Source: Pseudomonadota bacterium | GTDB taxonomy: Bacteria > Desulfobacterota > Desulfobacteria > Desulfobacterales > JAHIVH01 | Reading direction: 5' to 3' | Assembly (NCBI GenBank): GCA_018816735.1 | Contig: JAHIVH010000021.1 | Location: 1-64,000, forward strand | Length of the DNA stretch: 64,000 nt | The notes under the pieces: model-generated | What the model was told of the DNA's origin: nothing | The model's input: the letters and a program-made list of their open reading frames with translations, nothing else | The model's database searches: none | Position numbers and translations under genes: made by a program | Shown here: piece by piece, positions 1 through 9,416 of the stretch | How positions within the stretch are numbered: the stretch's first letter is position 1 | Layout of the letters: every line of letters begins with the position of its first letter

Positions 1-347
1 GAAAAAAAATCTCCCCTTGATACTTTCGGTAATGAAAAATCATATCCATCAAAAATACTCATGGGCTGGTGATAAAAAATTGCTTTTTGAGGGGATGTCT
101 ATCTCATAATTACGGGCAGAAATTTACCGTGAAAATCTATGTTTAAAAAAGTTGGCAACCTGATTCCCCGCTTCGAATCTGTAGACAATTGTGTTACGTT
201 TCATCCATTCTGAGCCACACATGGCCACCCAGGGCAAAAATTCAAAATAATACATAAATTACAATATATTATATATATAAATGCTATAGTTCAACAGGTT
301 CTTTAGCAACTATTTGTACTACATTATTAAAAAATTTTCGATTTTTA
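1..347. other. AT-rich non-coding window edge
   Basis: I see no gene, RNA or repeat that I can support here. The last 100 bases are strongly AT-rich and run into the promoter of the first gene. Confidence 0.5.
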
Positions 348-386
348 TTGACAACATAGTACAATGTATTACAATATGCATACATT
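348..386 (+). promoter_or_regulatory. sigma-70-type promoter with overlapping inverted repeat
   Basis: TTGACA at 348-353 is followed after 16 bases by TACAAT at 370-375. An inverted repeat AATGTAT-N10-ATACATT (363-369 / 380-386) brackets the -10 box. The ATG at 364 lies inside the promoter, so the gene must start further downstream. Autoregulation by the ribbon-helix-helix-like product is an inference. Confidence 0.6.
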
Positions 387-411
387 AAAGATGAAAACTG
401 AGAGGAAGGCC

Positions 412-894
412 ATGAGAAGACACAGAAAAAAAGAAAAGATCATCCAGACACGAATTACGGACAATCTGTATTCCAGAATCAATAAGGAAGCGAGCACCTT
501 GGGCGTGTCTGTGTCCAATCTGGTCAGAAATTGCTTATCAAACACCTTTGGTCTGGTCGAAGATATTGTGACAGACGGTAAAGATATTGCAAAGACAGCT
601 CAAAGAAACGCATACAATATTTTAGGAATAAAAAAGGACTTGCCTGTTCCCACCAGCCCTGAGCCATTTGAGCCCCCCCAACAGGTGATTGTTCTTGGAT
701 GGCAGGAAGCCATTCTCAATCTCAATGCTGTCTGTCATGCGTGTAATGCCATTCTTCCCAAAGGAACAAAAGCGGCAATTGCCATCATGGAAGGCCAGGG
801 GCCAAGACCCATGATATGTCAAAAATGCCTTGAAGACCTGACTGAAACACCGTCGCCAGATGCCAGTGACAAAAAAGACATCCAGCTAAATTAG
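412..894 (+). CDS. small ribbon-helix-helix-like protein with C-terminal zinc-ribbon motif
   Basis: The start is placed at ATG 412 because GAGGAAGG lies just upstream and the longer frame from 364 begins inside the promoter. The product is 160 aa. The basic N-terminus leads into a stretch (ITDNLYSRINKEAS, then GVSVSNLVRNCL) that resembles a ribbon-helix-helix DNA-binding fold. The C-terminal third carries CHAC and CQKC about 30 residues apart, a likely zinc ribbon. A Pro-rich linker separates the two parts. I do not recognise the family. A small transcription factor is plausible but inferred. The next small gene also ends in a CxxC-type motif, and the two may be co-transcribed. Confidence 0.6.
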   Translation: MRRHRKKEKIIQTRITDNLYSRINKEASTLGVSVSNLVRNCLSNTFGLVEDIVTDGKDIAKTAQRNAYNILGIKKDLPVPTSPEPFEPPQQVIVLGWQEAILNLNAVCHACNAILPKGTKAAIAIMEGQGPRPMICQKCLEDLTETPSPDASDKKDIQLN

Positions 895-966
895 TTAACA
901 AGGCGACAACCAGGGCATTTCAAAATTTTGGATTGTTTAATTTTAGGAACCAAAGGAGTAATTACC

Positions 967-1251
967 ATGAACACAAAGAATATCAGCTTTACCAAAAACA
1001 AAAAAGAAATAACCCATAATCAGTCATCCAGCTTTCAGGACAGGCTGTCAAAGCTCTCTCCCTTTCAGAGACCGATTCTGCCGTCATCTTTTTACCCGTT
1101 TCACTGCAAAAAAGAGACCCTGGAAGAAAAGCGTAATCCCATGACATCAGTCGACTCAGAGACCATGCCATCGTCACCGGAAAAAAATACGGGCCTGCCT
1201 GTTGTATGCCAACAGTGTGGCGCTCATATAGAGATAAGAAACGCATTGTGA
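967..1251 (+). CDS. hypothetical small protein with C-terminal CxxC
   Basis: ATG 967 is chosen because AAAGGAG sits at 952-958, eight bases upstream; the longer frame from 928 has no such site. The 94-residue product is Ser/Pro/Lys-rich, apparently disordered, and ends in VVCQQCGAHIEIRNAL, half of a zinc-ribbon-like motif. It has no signal peptide or membrane segment. It follows the RHH/zinc-ribbon gene by 72 bases on the same strand. The family is not recognised. Confidence 0.5.
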   Translation: MNTKNISFTKNKKEITHNQSSSFQDRLSKLSPFQRPILPSSFYPFHCKKETLEEKRNPMTSVDSETMPSSPEKNTGLPVVCQQCGAHIEIRNAL

Positions 1252-1326
1252 TATCCCCATGTCTCGAACACCCTTAGTGGTTTTGGATTAATCAACTGCT
1301 CTACTATCGTGAAAAGAGAATATATT

Positions 1327-1575
1327 ATGGCAGAAAAAATTGTTCTGGAAAGATATAATTCACCAAGTTGGGTCTTCAGATTCGATCAGGAACACGACGG
1401 CTATATATACAAAGGCAGAAAGTATCTCTACAAATTATTTTTTGAAAGTCCCCGGCAAAGATACAAGCCTTTCTGGATCGGACAACGTGTTGACAGTCAT
1501 GTATGGGTAACTGTTGTAAAAGAAATAAAAGCCAAACGGATCAAATTTATAGGAAGCCACATCGATTTCCACTAA
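1327..1575 (+). CDS. hypothetical small basic protein
   Basis: This 82-residue protein starts at ATG 1327 (an in-frame GTG at 1309 is the alternative). It is rich in Tyr, Phe, Lys and Arg and contains no Cys pair, signal sequence or membrane helix. A strong stem-loop lies directly after the stop, which supports a real transcription unit ending here. The family is not recognised, and being a real gene is likely but not certain. Confidence 0.45.
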   Translation: MAEKIVLERYNSPSWVFRFDQEHDGYIYKGRKYLYKLFFESPRQRYKPFWIGQRVDSHVWVTVVKEIKAKRIKFIGSHIDFH

Positions 1576-1585
1576 AACCCGATCA

Positions 1586-1629
1586 AACCCTTAAGGATGC
1601 GCCAGAATGCCGGTGCGTCCTTAAGGGTT
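1586..1629 (+). terminator. 15-bp stem-loop after the small-gene group
   Basis: Arms 1586-1600 (AACCCTTAAGGATGC) and 1615-1629 pair over 15 bp with a single G-U wobble and a 14-base loop. It lacks a U-tract on the plus strand, so it may act as an RNA-stability hairpin or weak terminator. Confidence 0.6.
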
Positions 1630-1693
1630 CATGCCGGAAAAGCGGCACTATCCCTAAAAAAAATCAAAACTCCCTGGTATAGACATTTTCCTG

Positions 1694-1740
1694 TTGACAA
1701 TATTCAGTCGACTAACTATACAAATATTTAGAACACGTTC
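1694..1740 (+). promoter_or_regulatory. sigma-70 promoter of the dehydratase operon with palindromes
   Basis: TTGACA (1694-1699), a 17-base spacer and TATACA (1717-1722). An 8-bp palindrome AGTCGACT (1706-1713) lies in the spacer, and GAAC-N2-GTTC (1731-1740) lies near the expected transcription start. Either could be bound by the TetR-family product encoded at the end of the operon (inference). Confidence 0.6.
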
Positions 1741-1785
1741 TGTATCATATTCTTTATCAACACATTCGGCCTAAAGGGGTGGCTC

Positions 1786-2955
1786 ATGGCTACTGAAACA
1801 GCTGAAAGTAAATCTTTCGGAAGCAACGGTAATCAAATGATGTTTTCACTGTTTGACACAATCATCCGTTCACCATTGAACAGGTTTATGGAACAGGCGG
1901 TAGATGAAGGGAAAATTCCCATCGGATATACTTGCAGTTATATTCCCCGGATGATCCTGTCCGCAAAAAACCTTGTCCCGTTCAGGGTATTTGCACCTGG
2001 CGTATCCAGCACGGAAATGGCAGATACCTATTTACCGAGTACCATCTGTTCCTATACAAAAAGTATTCTCGATTTTGCCATCAATGGGCGCTATGATTTT
2101 TTAAAAGGATGGGTGCTGACGTCCTCCTGCCAGCATATGAGCCGTTTTTTTGACAATCTGAAACATACGGTCAATCCGCCATTCATCAAAATTATCGATC
2201 TGCCCAACCGGGTAAGTGAGTCGGCCATCCGATGGATGATGGCTGAAATGAATGAACTGAGAACGGATATACAAACCCATTTTCAAATAACAGTATCAGA
2301 CGAGGATCTCAACGAGGCCATAAACCGCCACAATGACTCTGTTCAATTATTAAGCGCTATCGGTGAGCTGAGAAAAAATAAAACACCGGTGATCTCAGGA
2401 ACGGAATTTCACAAACTCATGATGGCCGCACTGGTTGCTCCTGAAGCGTTTCTTTTTAAACCCCTTTCCGATATCAAAGACGCGCTTTCCAAAAGAGAAT
2501 TGAAAGAGGATTACAGGGCAAGAGTCATTCTGGTCGGTGGTCAACTGGATGATCCCGCCTATATCAATATCATTGAACAATCAGGCGCACTGGTCGTTTC
2601 CGACAGAATTTGTACAGGCTCAATACCCGGGCTCGATCCGATTCCCCATGGCACGGATCCGATTGAACGGATTTCTGCCCACACCCTCACGAAAACCTCC
2701 TGCCCGAGAATGATGGACAACTTTCAAGCCAGACTGGCAGCCATCATTTCCGCCTATGAAACATTTCAGGCAGATGGCATCATCATTGAGGCCATCAAAT
2801 TTTGTGACACCTGGGGATTGGAGGCAAGAGAACTCACCGACTCACTGCGCGAGAAGGGAATCCCCGTGTTGAAGCTTGAAAGAGAATACCGAATTACAGG
2901 AGAAGGGCAGCTAAAAACGCGCATTCAGGCGTTTATTGAAAGCATGGGGAAATAG
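1786..2955 (+). CDS. 2-hydroxyacyl-CoA dehydratase / benzoyl-CoA reductase-type subunit (smaller component)
   Basis: This 389-aa protein belongs to the family including HgdB/FldC and BcrC, the Fe-S subunits of ATP-driven radical dehydratases and aromatic-ring reductases. Family signs are the scattered conserved Cys residues (YTCSY, SSCQH, DRICTG, TSCPRM), the C-terminal KFCDTWG motif and the GQLKTRIQAF tail. ATG 1786 has AAGGGG upstream, and length matches the family (about 380-430 aa). The partner subunit starts 12 bases after the stop and the activator follows, the usual gene set. Substrate cannot be read from sequence; 2-hydroxyacyl-CoA or an aromatic/cyclic acyl-CoA are both possible. Family confident, substrate unknown. 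Confidence 0.85.
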   Translation: MATETAESKSFGSNGNQMMFSLFDTIIRSPLNRFMEQAVDEGKIPIGYTCSYIPRMILSAKNLVPFRVFAPGVSSTEMADTYLPSTICSYTKSILDFAINGRYDFLKGWVLTSSCQHMSRFFDNLKHTVNPPFIKIIDLPNRVSESAIRWMMAEMNELRTDIQTHFQITVSDEDLNEAINRHNDSVQLLSAIGELRKNKTPVISGTEFHKLMMAALVAPEAFLFKPLSDIKDALSKRELKEDYRARVILVGGQLDDPAYINIIEQSGALVVSDRICTGSIPGLDPIPHGTDPIERISAHTLTKTSCPRMMDNFQARLAAIISAYETFQADGIIIEAIKFCDTWGLEARELTDSLREKGIPVLKLEREYRITGEGQLKTRIQAFIESMGK

Positions 2956-2967
2956 GGAGCAATATAT

Positions 2968-4413
2968 ATGGATATCAGAAAAAATATTCGAAACAAGACA
3001 AGTTACATTTTCACTGTGACCAAAATATACCTATCTGTGGCACTGATCCTATTAAAACGGGGTCCGTTTCTCCTAATCGATTTATGGCGATATCCATGGC
3101 TTTTCAATTTCCTGAAATTATATAAGCTCTATAAAATCATGAATTTCAGAAAGGGTCACTTTAAAGACGGAAGCGTATGCACACTCAATGGAATTGCAAT
3201 TCTGATCACCAACTACATCTATGATATGCTTAAAAACCCGGACAAACTCGTCCTGGCAGAAGATATCATTCCACCGGAAATCATACGCGCCATGGGGTTG
3301 ACCCCGTTCTCCCCTGAAATTCTTGCCATTGTTCTGACCATTATTACACCTGATGCCATGGAAAAATACATCGATATCTGTGAAAATTCAGGAATCCCCG
3401 GAGACTTGTGCAGTCTTCCCAAATGTGCGATGGGAATGGCCCTGGGCAATGTCCTTCCCAAACCCAAAGCCATTGTCGCAAGCAATCTGCCCTGTGATGC
3501 AGGGATGATGTCCTATGTAACCATTGAAAAACACATGGATGTTCCCATAATCAGGCTGGATGTGCCCTACAACTTCAGATCTGACCGCGCGATCACCTAT
3601 TTTTCAGAGGAACTGGCACGGATGATTCATTTTCTCGAAGAACACACAGATGGGAAAATGGACTGGCAGGAATTGAAAAACATTCTGAAAGAACGAAACA
3701 AAACCCAGGAGACGGAACTGGAACTCTGGGATCTGGCCAAGACAAAACCCACACCGGTCGCATCAGAAATGATTTATTTATCGCACCTGGTTACGTTCAA
3801 TATCTTCCCCGGTGATAAAAGATCCACAGAAATTTTCAGAAAACTGATTGAATTCGGAAAGAAAAATCTGGAAGAGGGAAAAGGTGCCATTGAAAATGAA
3901 ACCTACCGAATCCTTCTCTGGAATCCGCCTTTTGCTCATTTCCCCATGGCATTTTCCTGGGCCGAAACAAAGCATCAGGCTGTTCTGATTATGGACAGCA
4001 TGACCTTCAATACAATTGATTATGTGGATACCGCCACAAACGAATCCATGATAAAGGGCCTTGCCGACATAATCATGCAGGGTCCCATGTCCAGGCATGT
4101 CAGGGGTCCTTCTGAAAATTATTTTAACGATATCTTTTATATTCATAACCATTTTAAAATAGACATGATCTGGGTTGCCGATAATATCGGTTGCAAGATG
4201 TCTGCAGGCCTTAATGAGATATTAAGAGAAAAATGCAGGGAACGAAACATACCGGTCCTTGTGATTTCTTACGATCTGATGGATCAAAGATTTACATCCT
4301 CCGAAGATATCAAAACATGTATCGATAATTTTATGGAAACCATTATGACAGGGAACCTGGAAACAGGCCTGTTTGATACTGACGCCAAGCATATGATCTC
4401 CACTGAAAGATGA
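2968..4413 (+). CDS. 2-hydroxyacyl-CoA dehydratase / benzoyl-CoA reductase-type subunit (larger component)
   Basis: This 481-aa partner of the preceding subunit is in the HgdA/BcrB-type family. Visible features include Cys at GDLCSLPKC and SNLPCDAGMM, the NIGCKMSAG motif late in the protein and a C-terminal helix ending IDNFMETIM. The N-terminal 50 residues include an unusually hydrophobic stretch (YLSVALILLKRGPFLLI), not typical of the soluble family, which might form a membrane anchor or buried helix. It is spaced 12 bases from the upstream subunit and 15 from the activator, so it is surely co-transcribed. In the known enzymes the two subunits each bind a [4Fe-4S] cluster and receive one electron from the ATP-driven activator. 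Confidence 0.85.
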   Translation: MDIRKNIRNKTSYIFTVTKIYLSVALILLKRGPFLLIDLWRYPWLFNFLKLYKLYKIMNFRKGHFKDGSVCTLNGIAILITNYIYDMLKNPDKLVLAEDIIPPEIIRAMGLTPFSPEILAIVLTIITPDAMEKYIDICENSGIPGDLCSLPKCAMGMALGNVLPKPKAIVASNLPCDAGMMSYVTIEKHMDVPIIRLDVPYNFRSDRAITYFSEELARMIHFLEEHTDGKMDWQELKNILKERNKTQETELELWDLAKTKPTPVASEMIYLSHLVTFNIFPGDKRSTEIFRKLIEFGKKNLEEGKGAIENETYRILLWNPPFAHFPMAFSWAETKHQAVLIMDSMTFNTIDYVDTATNESMIKGLADIIMQGPMSRHVRGPSENYFNDIFYIHNHFKIDMIWVADNIGCKMSAGLNEILREKCRERNIPVLVISYDLMDQRFTSSEDIKTCIDNFMETIMTGNLETGLFDTDAKHMISTER

Positions 4414-4428
4414 AGGGAATCGTGTAAC

Positions 4429-5220
4429 ATGAGTAAAAACTTTTATGCAGGATGTGACGTAGGATCGACAACCGGTAAGGCTGTGATCATGAATGACAAG
4501 AAAATCCTTGCCATGGCCATTGTTGAAAGTGAAATTGACCCTGAGTTAACTGCAAGAAACGCACTTTTAAAAGCAATGGCACAAGTCAGGGAATTAAATC
4601 GCCTGGAAGATATGACCTATCTGGTTGGCACTGGCTACGGCAGGACAGAAGTGCCCTTTGCCCATAAAAATGTCTCGGAGATAAGCTGCCACGCTCTGGG
4701 CGCCTATTTTATCGATAAAAAAATAAGAACCATTGTCGACATCGGAGGACAGGACATCAAAGGCATCTCACTTCATGATAATGGCACGGTAAAGGAATTT
4801 GTCATGAACGATAAATGCGCTGCCGGGACCGGCAAATTTTTTGAAGCCATGGGCAGAACCTTTAAAGTGGACCTGACGGAATTTTCAAAGCTTGCCGGGA
4901 AAGCAAAAAAATCGATATCTGTCACATCCCAATGCAGTGTCTTTGCAGAATCGGAAGTAATCAGCCTGATCGCAAAAAAAAACCCGCCTGAAAACATCGC
5001 CCTTGGCATTCATGAGTCTGTGGCCAAAAGATGTTATACCCTTTTAAAGCGGGTCGGTTTGAACCAGAGAATTACAATCACTGGTGGTTGCGCAAAAAAT
5101 AAAACCCTTGTCAAGACATTAAAGCAAATCCTTAAAATGGATATTGCAGAACTGAGTGTGGACCCACAAATTATTGGTGCATTGGGTGCGGCTGTATTTG
5201 CAAAACAAAACGGGAAATAG
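4429..5220 (+). CDS. ATP-dependent activator (HgdC/BcrA-D family, ASKHA fold)
   Basis: This 263-aa protein is the reductive activator that hydrolyses ATP to push a low-potential electron into the two upstream Fe-S subunits. The ASKHA phosphate-binding loop GCDVGSTTGK is at residues 8-17 and DIGGQDIKGI at about 104-113. The two cysteines that bridge the [4Fe-4S] cluster of the homodimer are C130 (NDKCAAGTGK) and C169 (SQCSVFAESE). Only one activator gene is present, as in HgdC-type dehydratases, whereas Bcr-type reductases usually have two different activator subunits. This slightly favours a homodimeric, dehydratase-like system. Length and motifs are standard for the family. Confidence 0.9.
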   Translation: MSKNFYAGCDVGSTTGKAVIMNDKKILAMAIVESEIDPELTARNALLKAMAQVRELNRLEDMTYLVGTGYGRTEVPFAHKNVSEISCHALGAYFIDKKIRTIVDIGGQDIKGISLHDNGTVKEFVMNDKCAAGTGKFFEAMGRTFKVDLTEFSKLAGKAKKSISVTSQCSVFAESEVISLIAKKNPPENIALGIHESVAKRCYTLLKRVGLNQRITITGGCAKNKTLVKTLKQILKMDIAELSVDPQIIGALGAAVFAKQNGK

Positions 5221-5224
5221 GCAA

Positions 5225-5917
5225 ATGAACCAGAAAGAAAACAGGAAGCAGCAAATTGACAAGGTTCTTTTCGTTTCAAAGCATCTTTTTATAACCCAGG
5301 GCTACGAAAAAACAACGATGAGACAGATCATCGATGCCGCAGGCATGACCACGGGAAGCCTTTACAACTTCTTTGGCAGCAAGGAAGATATTCTCCTTCA
5401 GCTGATCCGGGATCTGTTTACCGACGTGCCTGACCTGGCAGACGAAATTGTGACCGAGTCAGACAACCCGCTTCTAAGGATTTCTCTTGAACTCAGCATC
5501 TATTTTTACGCTATCGAGTTTGCACCCAATTTGTCGGGGCTTTATATTTCAACCTTTAAATCATATCCGGCAGCCAAACTGATTGCACATATCGAAGCCA
5601 AGCGCGCCTCATCAATTATCGGCCCCTATCTTAAAGGCAGCAACTATATGGATTACTATTTACGGAACATGGCTATTATCGGTACCATGCAGAAACTTCT
5701 TGAAGAGCGGGAATACGGCGATCTGATCTTTCAATTTGAACAGATGTTATCTTTCCTTGCCCGGCACCTTATCCTTATCTATGAACTTCCATTTGATATC
5801 ATTGATGAAATCATTGAACAAACACTTGAGATGATCAACCGTCCCGATGTTCAGAAAAAAATAAAGGCTCTCATAGACTATTGGCTGAACGCGTCATTTT
5901 CATCTGAATCCGCCTGA
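5225..5917 (+). CDS. TetR-family transcriptional regulator
   Basis: The start is set at ATG 5225, four bases after the activator stop; an in-frame start at 5156 would overlap the activator by 65 bases. The 230-residue product has a TetR helix-turn-helix at about residues 10-55 (FITQGYEKTTMRQIIDAAG, then TGSLYNFFGSKEDI) and a helical ligand-binding C-terminal domain without recognisable specificity residues. It is the last gene of the dehydratase operon, so it probably senses a CoA-ester or acid handled by that enzyme and represses the operon through a palindrome in the promoter near 1700-1740 (inference). Confidence 0.85.
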   Translation: MNQKENRKQQIDKVLFVSKHLFITQGYEKTTMRQIIDAAGMTTGSLYNFFGSKEDILLQLIRDLFTDVPDLADEIVTESDNPLLRISLELSIYFYAIEFAPNLSGLYISTFKSYPAAKLIAHIEAKRASSIIGPYLKGSNYMDYYLRNMAIIGTMQKLLEEREYGDLIFQFEQMLSFLARHLILIYELPFDIIDEIIEQTLEMINRPDVQKKIKALIDYWLNASFSSESA

Positions 5918-6020
5918 ATATATTTTTTCCCCCCCCTTTACTTAATCCGTTTCAATCTTACAATTCATTGTCCCTCATCCGTATCCCTGTTTCCTCTGAA
6001 AGGTGACGTCAGGGGGATAG

Positions 6021-6695
6021 ATGCCTCTTTTCGACAGCCATGTGGATGGCTATTGCCATAAAGAGGTCAGCAAAAACCCATACATGGACGTCTCTATGAT
6101 AGAAACGATTGACCGCGTAACCTCTTTCTACGCTGATCTTGATAAAATGATCCTACAGTTTCAACTCAAAACCGGCTTGAGATGCCCTGAAAAATGTGGG
6201 GGAATATGCTGTCAAAAAGAAGATGTTTATATATCGGTTATCGAAATGCTGCCGATTGCCCATGCCATATTGATTGAAGGGGAAAGTGCTTTCTGGCTTG
6301 AACAGCTTGAATCAAAATCACCTGCTTCGCGGTGCATCTTTTACAGTCAGGAACCCCGGGGAAACATTCAAGGGCACTGCCGTCAGTACACTCTCCGCCC
6401 CATGATCTGCAGAATGTTCGGGTTTGCATCTGTCCGAAACAGATTGGGCGAACAGAAATTATCAACCTGCAAATGCATCAAGCTATCCGATAAGGATGCG
6501 TTCTTGACTGCCACAGCCATTCAATCTGAAGCCCCTTGTTTTTCCAATATCAGCGCCTCACTTTACGGTCTGGAGCCCTCTTTGAGTGCAAGACTCCAGC
6601 CAATAAATGAAGCCTTTAAAGCAGCGTTGTCGCGCGTTGGTCTATACCTTCAACTATCACATGTTGAGGATCTCGGGGGAATTTCCGTGGCGTGA
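6021..6695 (+). CDS. YkgJ-type cysteine-cluster protein
   Basis: A 224-aa cytoplasmic protein preceded by AGGGGGAT. It has the cysteine pattern of the YkgJ-type family of putative Zn- or Fe-binding proteins: CPEKCGGICC near residue 55, a C-F-Y segment near 111 (SRCIFYSQ), CRQYTLRPMICRMFG at about 123-137, and CKC at about 153-155. The R-P-x-x-C-R-x-[FY]-G signature is diagnostic. Family function is unknown; proposed roles are metal chelation or Fe-S handling. It stands alone between the dehydratase operon and the convergent fumarase. Confidence 0.75.
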   Translation: MPLFDSHVDGYCHKEVSKNPYMDVSMIETIDRVTSFYADLDKMILQFQLKTGLRCPEKCGGICCQKEDVYISVIEMLPIAHAILIEGESAFWLEQLESKSPASRCIFYSQEPRGNIQGHCRQYTLRPMICRMFGFASVRNRLGEQKLSTCKCIKLSDKDAFLTATAIQSEAPCFSNISASLYGLEPSLSARLQPINEAFKAALSRVGLYLQLSHVEDLGGISVA

Positions 6696-6773
6696 TGCTT
6701 CCTGTTTCACGATTTGGTTGCAACGGCAACCCCTGCTGCATATATTCCCTTCGTATATCACCATAAAACGTCA

Positions 6774-8393
6774 TTACAGCAAAATATCGTAGAAATCATT
6801 CCCCTTGTCATCCATGATGATAAATGCAGGAAAATCCTTGACTGTAATCATGAAAACCGCTTCCATTCCCAGTTCAGAGTATTCCAGTGTCTCGACTTTT
6901 GTAATGCATTCTTTTCCGAGCCGAGCAGCTGATCCGCCAATGGAGCCAAGGTAAAACCCGCCATTTTTCCGGCAGGACTCAAGAACGGCTTTGGAACGGT
7001 TTCCCTTGGCCAGCATAATTAATGACCCGCCATTTTCCTGAAACAAAGGGACATAGGGGTCCATCCGGCCGGCGGTTGTGGGGCCAAATGATCCTGACGG
7101 GTACCCTTCAGGAGTTTTTGCAGGTCCGGCATAGTACACGATATGATCCTTGAAATACTGGGGCAGGCCATCCCCTCTGTCCAGACGTTCCTTGATCTTC
7201 GCATGGGCGATATCTCTTGCCACGATAATTTTACCTGCAAGAAGGAGACGGGTAGATACAATATATCTGCTCAACTGGGAACGGATGTCTTTCATGGGCT
7301 GATTCAGATCCAGTTTAACCGCATCCAGATCTTCCCCGCCGGGTTCGGGAAGGTATTTGGCGGGATCGGTTTCAAGTTTTTCAAGGAATAAACCCTCTTT
7401 TGTAATCTTTGCTTTGATGTTCCTGTCTGCACTGCAACTGACGCCTATGCCTATGGGGCATGAGGCGCCATGCCTCGGCAATCTCACGACTTTTACATCA
7501 TGACAAAAATACTTCCCGCCAAATTGGGCGCCGATTTTCAGATTTCTAGAAACCGCAAGAAGGTCGTTTTCAATTTCTGTTGCCCGTATCGCATGCCCCA
7601 GCTCATTTCCGGCAGATGGCAGACTGTCCAGGTATCCGGCAGATGCGAGTTTTACGGTCTTCAGGTTTGCTTCGGCCGATGTACCGCCCACAACTATGGC
7701 CAGATGATAAGGCGGGCATGCAGACGTACCCAGTGCTTTCATTTTTTCCGTAAGAAAAGGAATCAGTTTTTCAGGATTGAGGGTTGCCTTTGTTTCCTGA
7801 AATAGGAAAGTTTTATTCGCAGAGCCGCCGCCTTTGGCCATGAAAAGAAATTGATAATGATCCCCTTTGACCGCGTGGATATCCATCTGGGCCGGCAGGT
7901 TTGTCCCGGTATTTTTTTCTTCGAACATGCTTTGGGGAGCCAGCTGCGAATAGCGAAGATTGTTGTTTTTATAAGCGTTATAAACCCCCTTGCTGATCGC
8001 TTCTTCATCTCTTCCGTCTGTCCAGACAAGGTGGCCTTTTTTCCCCATGACAATGGCCGTGCCTGTATCCTGGCACATGGGAAAAACCTTTTCAGAGGAA
8101 ATGACCGCGTTTTTCAAAAGGTCAAGCGCCACATAACGGTCGTTTACCGAGCTTTCCGGGTCTTTTAAAATGGCTGAAAGAAAAGAAAGGTGCGTGGGTC
8201 TCAAGAGGTGGGATACATCTCTGAAGGCATCTTCGGTAATTAACGTCAGGCCCTCGGCTGAAACGTTTATGATATTCTGCCCTTCAAACCGGACGATGTT
8301 GACATGGTCTGTTGAAATAAGGCGGTATGATGTTGATCGATCATTTAATGGAAACATTTCCTGGTATGTGAAATCGCTCATTTGATCATCCAT
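6774..8393 (-). CDS. fumA: class I fumarate hydratase (fused alpha-beta, [4Fe-4S])
   Basis: A 539-aa oxygen-sensitive fumarase that interconverts fumarate and L-malate in the citric acid cycle. The N-terminal two thirds carry [10 protein letters not shown] (C107), [11 protein letters not shown] (C226) and a CPIGIGVSC motif (C312/C320); C107, C226 and one of the last two should bind the [4Fe-4S] cluster. The C-terminal beta domain has the [11 protein letters not shown] motif of the substrate site. Length fits fused FumA/FumB enzymes, not the split forms found in many anaerobes. The start at 8393 has no strong Shine-Dalgarno; ATG 8381 is an alternative. Confidence 0.92.
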   Translation of the reverse strand: MDDQMSDFTYQEMFPLNDRSTSYRLISTDHVNIVRFEGQNIINVSAEGLTLITEDAFRDVSHLLRPTHLSFLSAILKDPESSVNDRYVALDLLKNAVISSEKVFPMCQDTGTAIVMGKKGHLVWTDGRDEEAISKGVYNAYKNNNLRYSQLAPQSMFEEKNTGTNLPAQMDIHAVKGDHYQFLFMAKGGGSANKTFLFQETKATLNPEKLIPFLTEKMKALGTSACPPYHLAIVVGGTSAEANLKTVKLASAGYLDSLPSAGNELGHAIRATEIENDLLAVSRNLKIGAQFGGKYFCHDVKVVRLPRHGASCPIGIGVSCSADRNIKAKITKEGLFLEKLETDPAKYLPEPGGEDLDAVKLDLNQPMKDIRSQLSRYIVSTRLLLAGKIIVARDIAHAKIKERLDRGDGLPQYFKDHIVYYAGPAKTPEGYPSGSFGPTTAGRMDPYVPLFQENGGSLIMLAKGNRSKAVLESCRKNGGFYLGSIGGSAARLGKECITKVETLEYSELGMEAVFMITVKDFPAFIIMDDKGNDFYDILL

Positions 8394-8492
8394 AATTTAT
8401 TTGGGGTTGATATCAGTTGAAATGAAACAAAAAACATAAAAGTAACATATGTCCTTGAAAAAGCGACTATTCATAAAGGGAGAGAATTCCGA

Positions 8493-8831
8493 CTATTCGA
8501 TGCGCAGGCCAACCAGAACATGACCGCTGTATCTTCCTTCACCCTGCCTGGTAATGTGACGGACTTCCGTAGACCTTGACTCTATAGCGGCATTGAGGCT
8601 GTTCTGGTAGAGTTTCAACTGAATTTGCTGGCCAATTTTCAAATGATCCAGTACCTGAGAATCTTCCTTGATTAAAATGCTCAGCCCGTTCTGGGAGGTA
8701 TCTCGTACCTTGCAGTGATAAAAAATACACAACTCATCCACCCAGAACTCAACACTGGAGTATTGGTGGGTCGTATTTCTGGTTTCTGACCGCATCTCAG
8801 TAAAATCGTTTTGTGCTGCATTTGGTTTCAT
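8493..8831 (-). CDS. PilZ-like domain protein
   Basis: Start placed at ATG 8831, preceded by AAAGGTG; the frame stays open to 8912 without a better site. The 112-residue product looks like a single PilZ domain, with VRDTSQNGLSI resembling the D-x-S-x-x-G motif and a following L-x-x-G-Q-Q-I-Q-L strand. The upstream Arg motif that grips c-di-GMP is not clear, so ligand binding is uncertain. PilZ proteins couple c-di-GMP levels to motility or exopolysaccharide outputs. It is encoded alone, just upstream of the fumarase on the same strand. Confidence 0.6.
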   Translation of the reverse strand: MKPNAAQNDFTEMRSETRNTTHQYSSVEFWVDELCIFYHCKVRDTSQNGLSILIKEDSQVLDHLKIGQQIQLKLYQNSLNAAIESRSTEVRHITRQGEGRYSGHVLVGLRIE

Positions 8832-8912
8832 GATGTCACCTTTCCCTGTAATGCTCCCGGAAAACATTATTGGTCGTTCCCCCATAACAAAAGAGTAAGA
8901 TGGCCAAAACAA

Positions 8913-9404
8913 AAAAATTTCAACAACACCCTATCTGAAACAAGGCATCTGTGATGACCCGGGGAATAATGATTCATTCAACCTTGCCCAATAAGCATGT
9001 GTTTCTTATCCAATAGCAGGTTTATTTTTAAAATCAAGCCTTTAATGAATCTCTTGATATCTGGCAGCCCATTCCACCAGTACCCTTTTTCCATCAAAGA
9101 TTCAAAAAGTGAATTGAGCGTCAATCTTTAATGGCGGTAATGAAAAGGTGATGGCCCATTTACCGCCATAATTGGAACAAAAAGCGGCATTCCATGAATA
9201 ATTATTGAGACTTGAAAAAATATTTGAATTGATATTTTAAAAAAAATATGCATTTAAAAAACAAAGGTATAATGGAATCATTCTTACGGATAAAACGTGC
9301 ACAGAGATATACTCAAGCGCTGATTCATAAGGACACAGAGTCCAATATACCTCATCAATATCACTATTATAGCCTATTTCCGATTTTGACTTATTTTTAC
9401 AAAC
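8913..9404. other. about 500-bp non-coding region with one hairpin
   Basis: No supported gene. A 10-bp inverted repeat ATGGCGGTAA / TTACCGCCAT pairs 9131-9140 with 9160-9169 across a 19-base loop. It is not followed by a T-run, so its role is unclear. Confidence 0.4.
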
Positions 9405-9416
9405 AGGAGAGATGAT

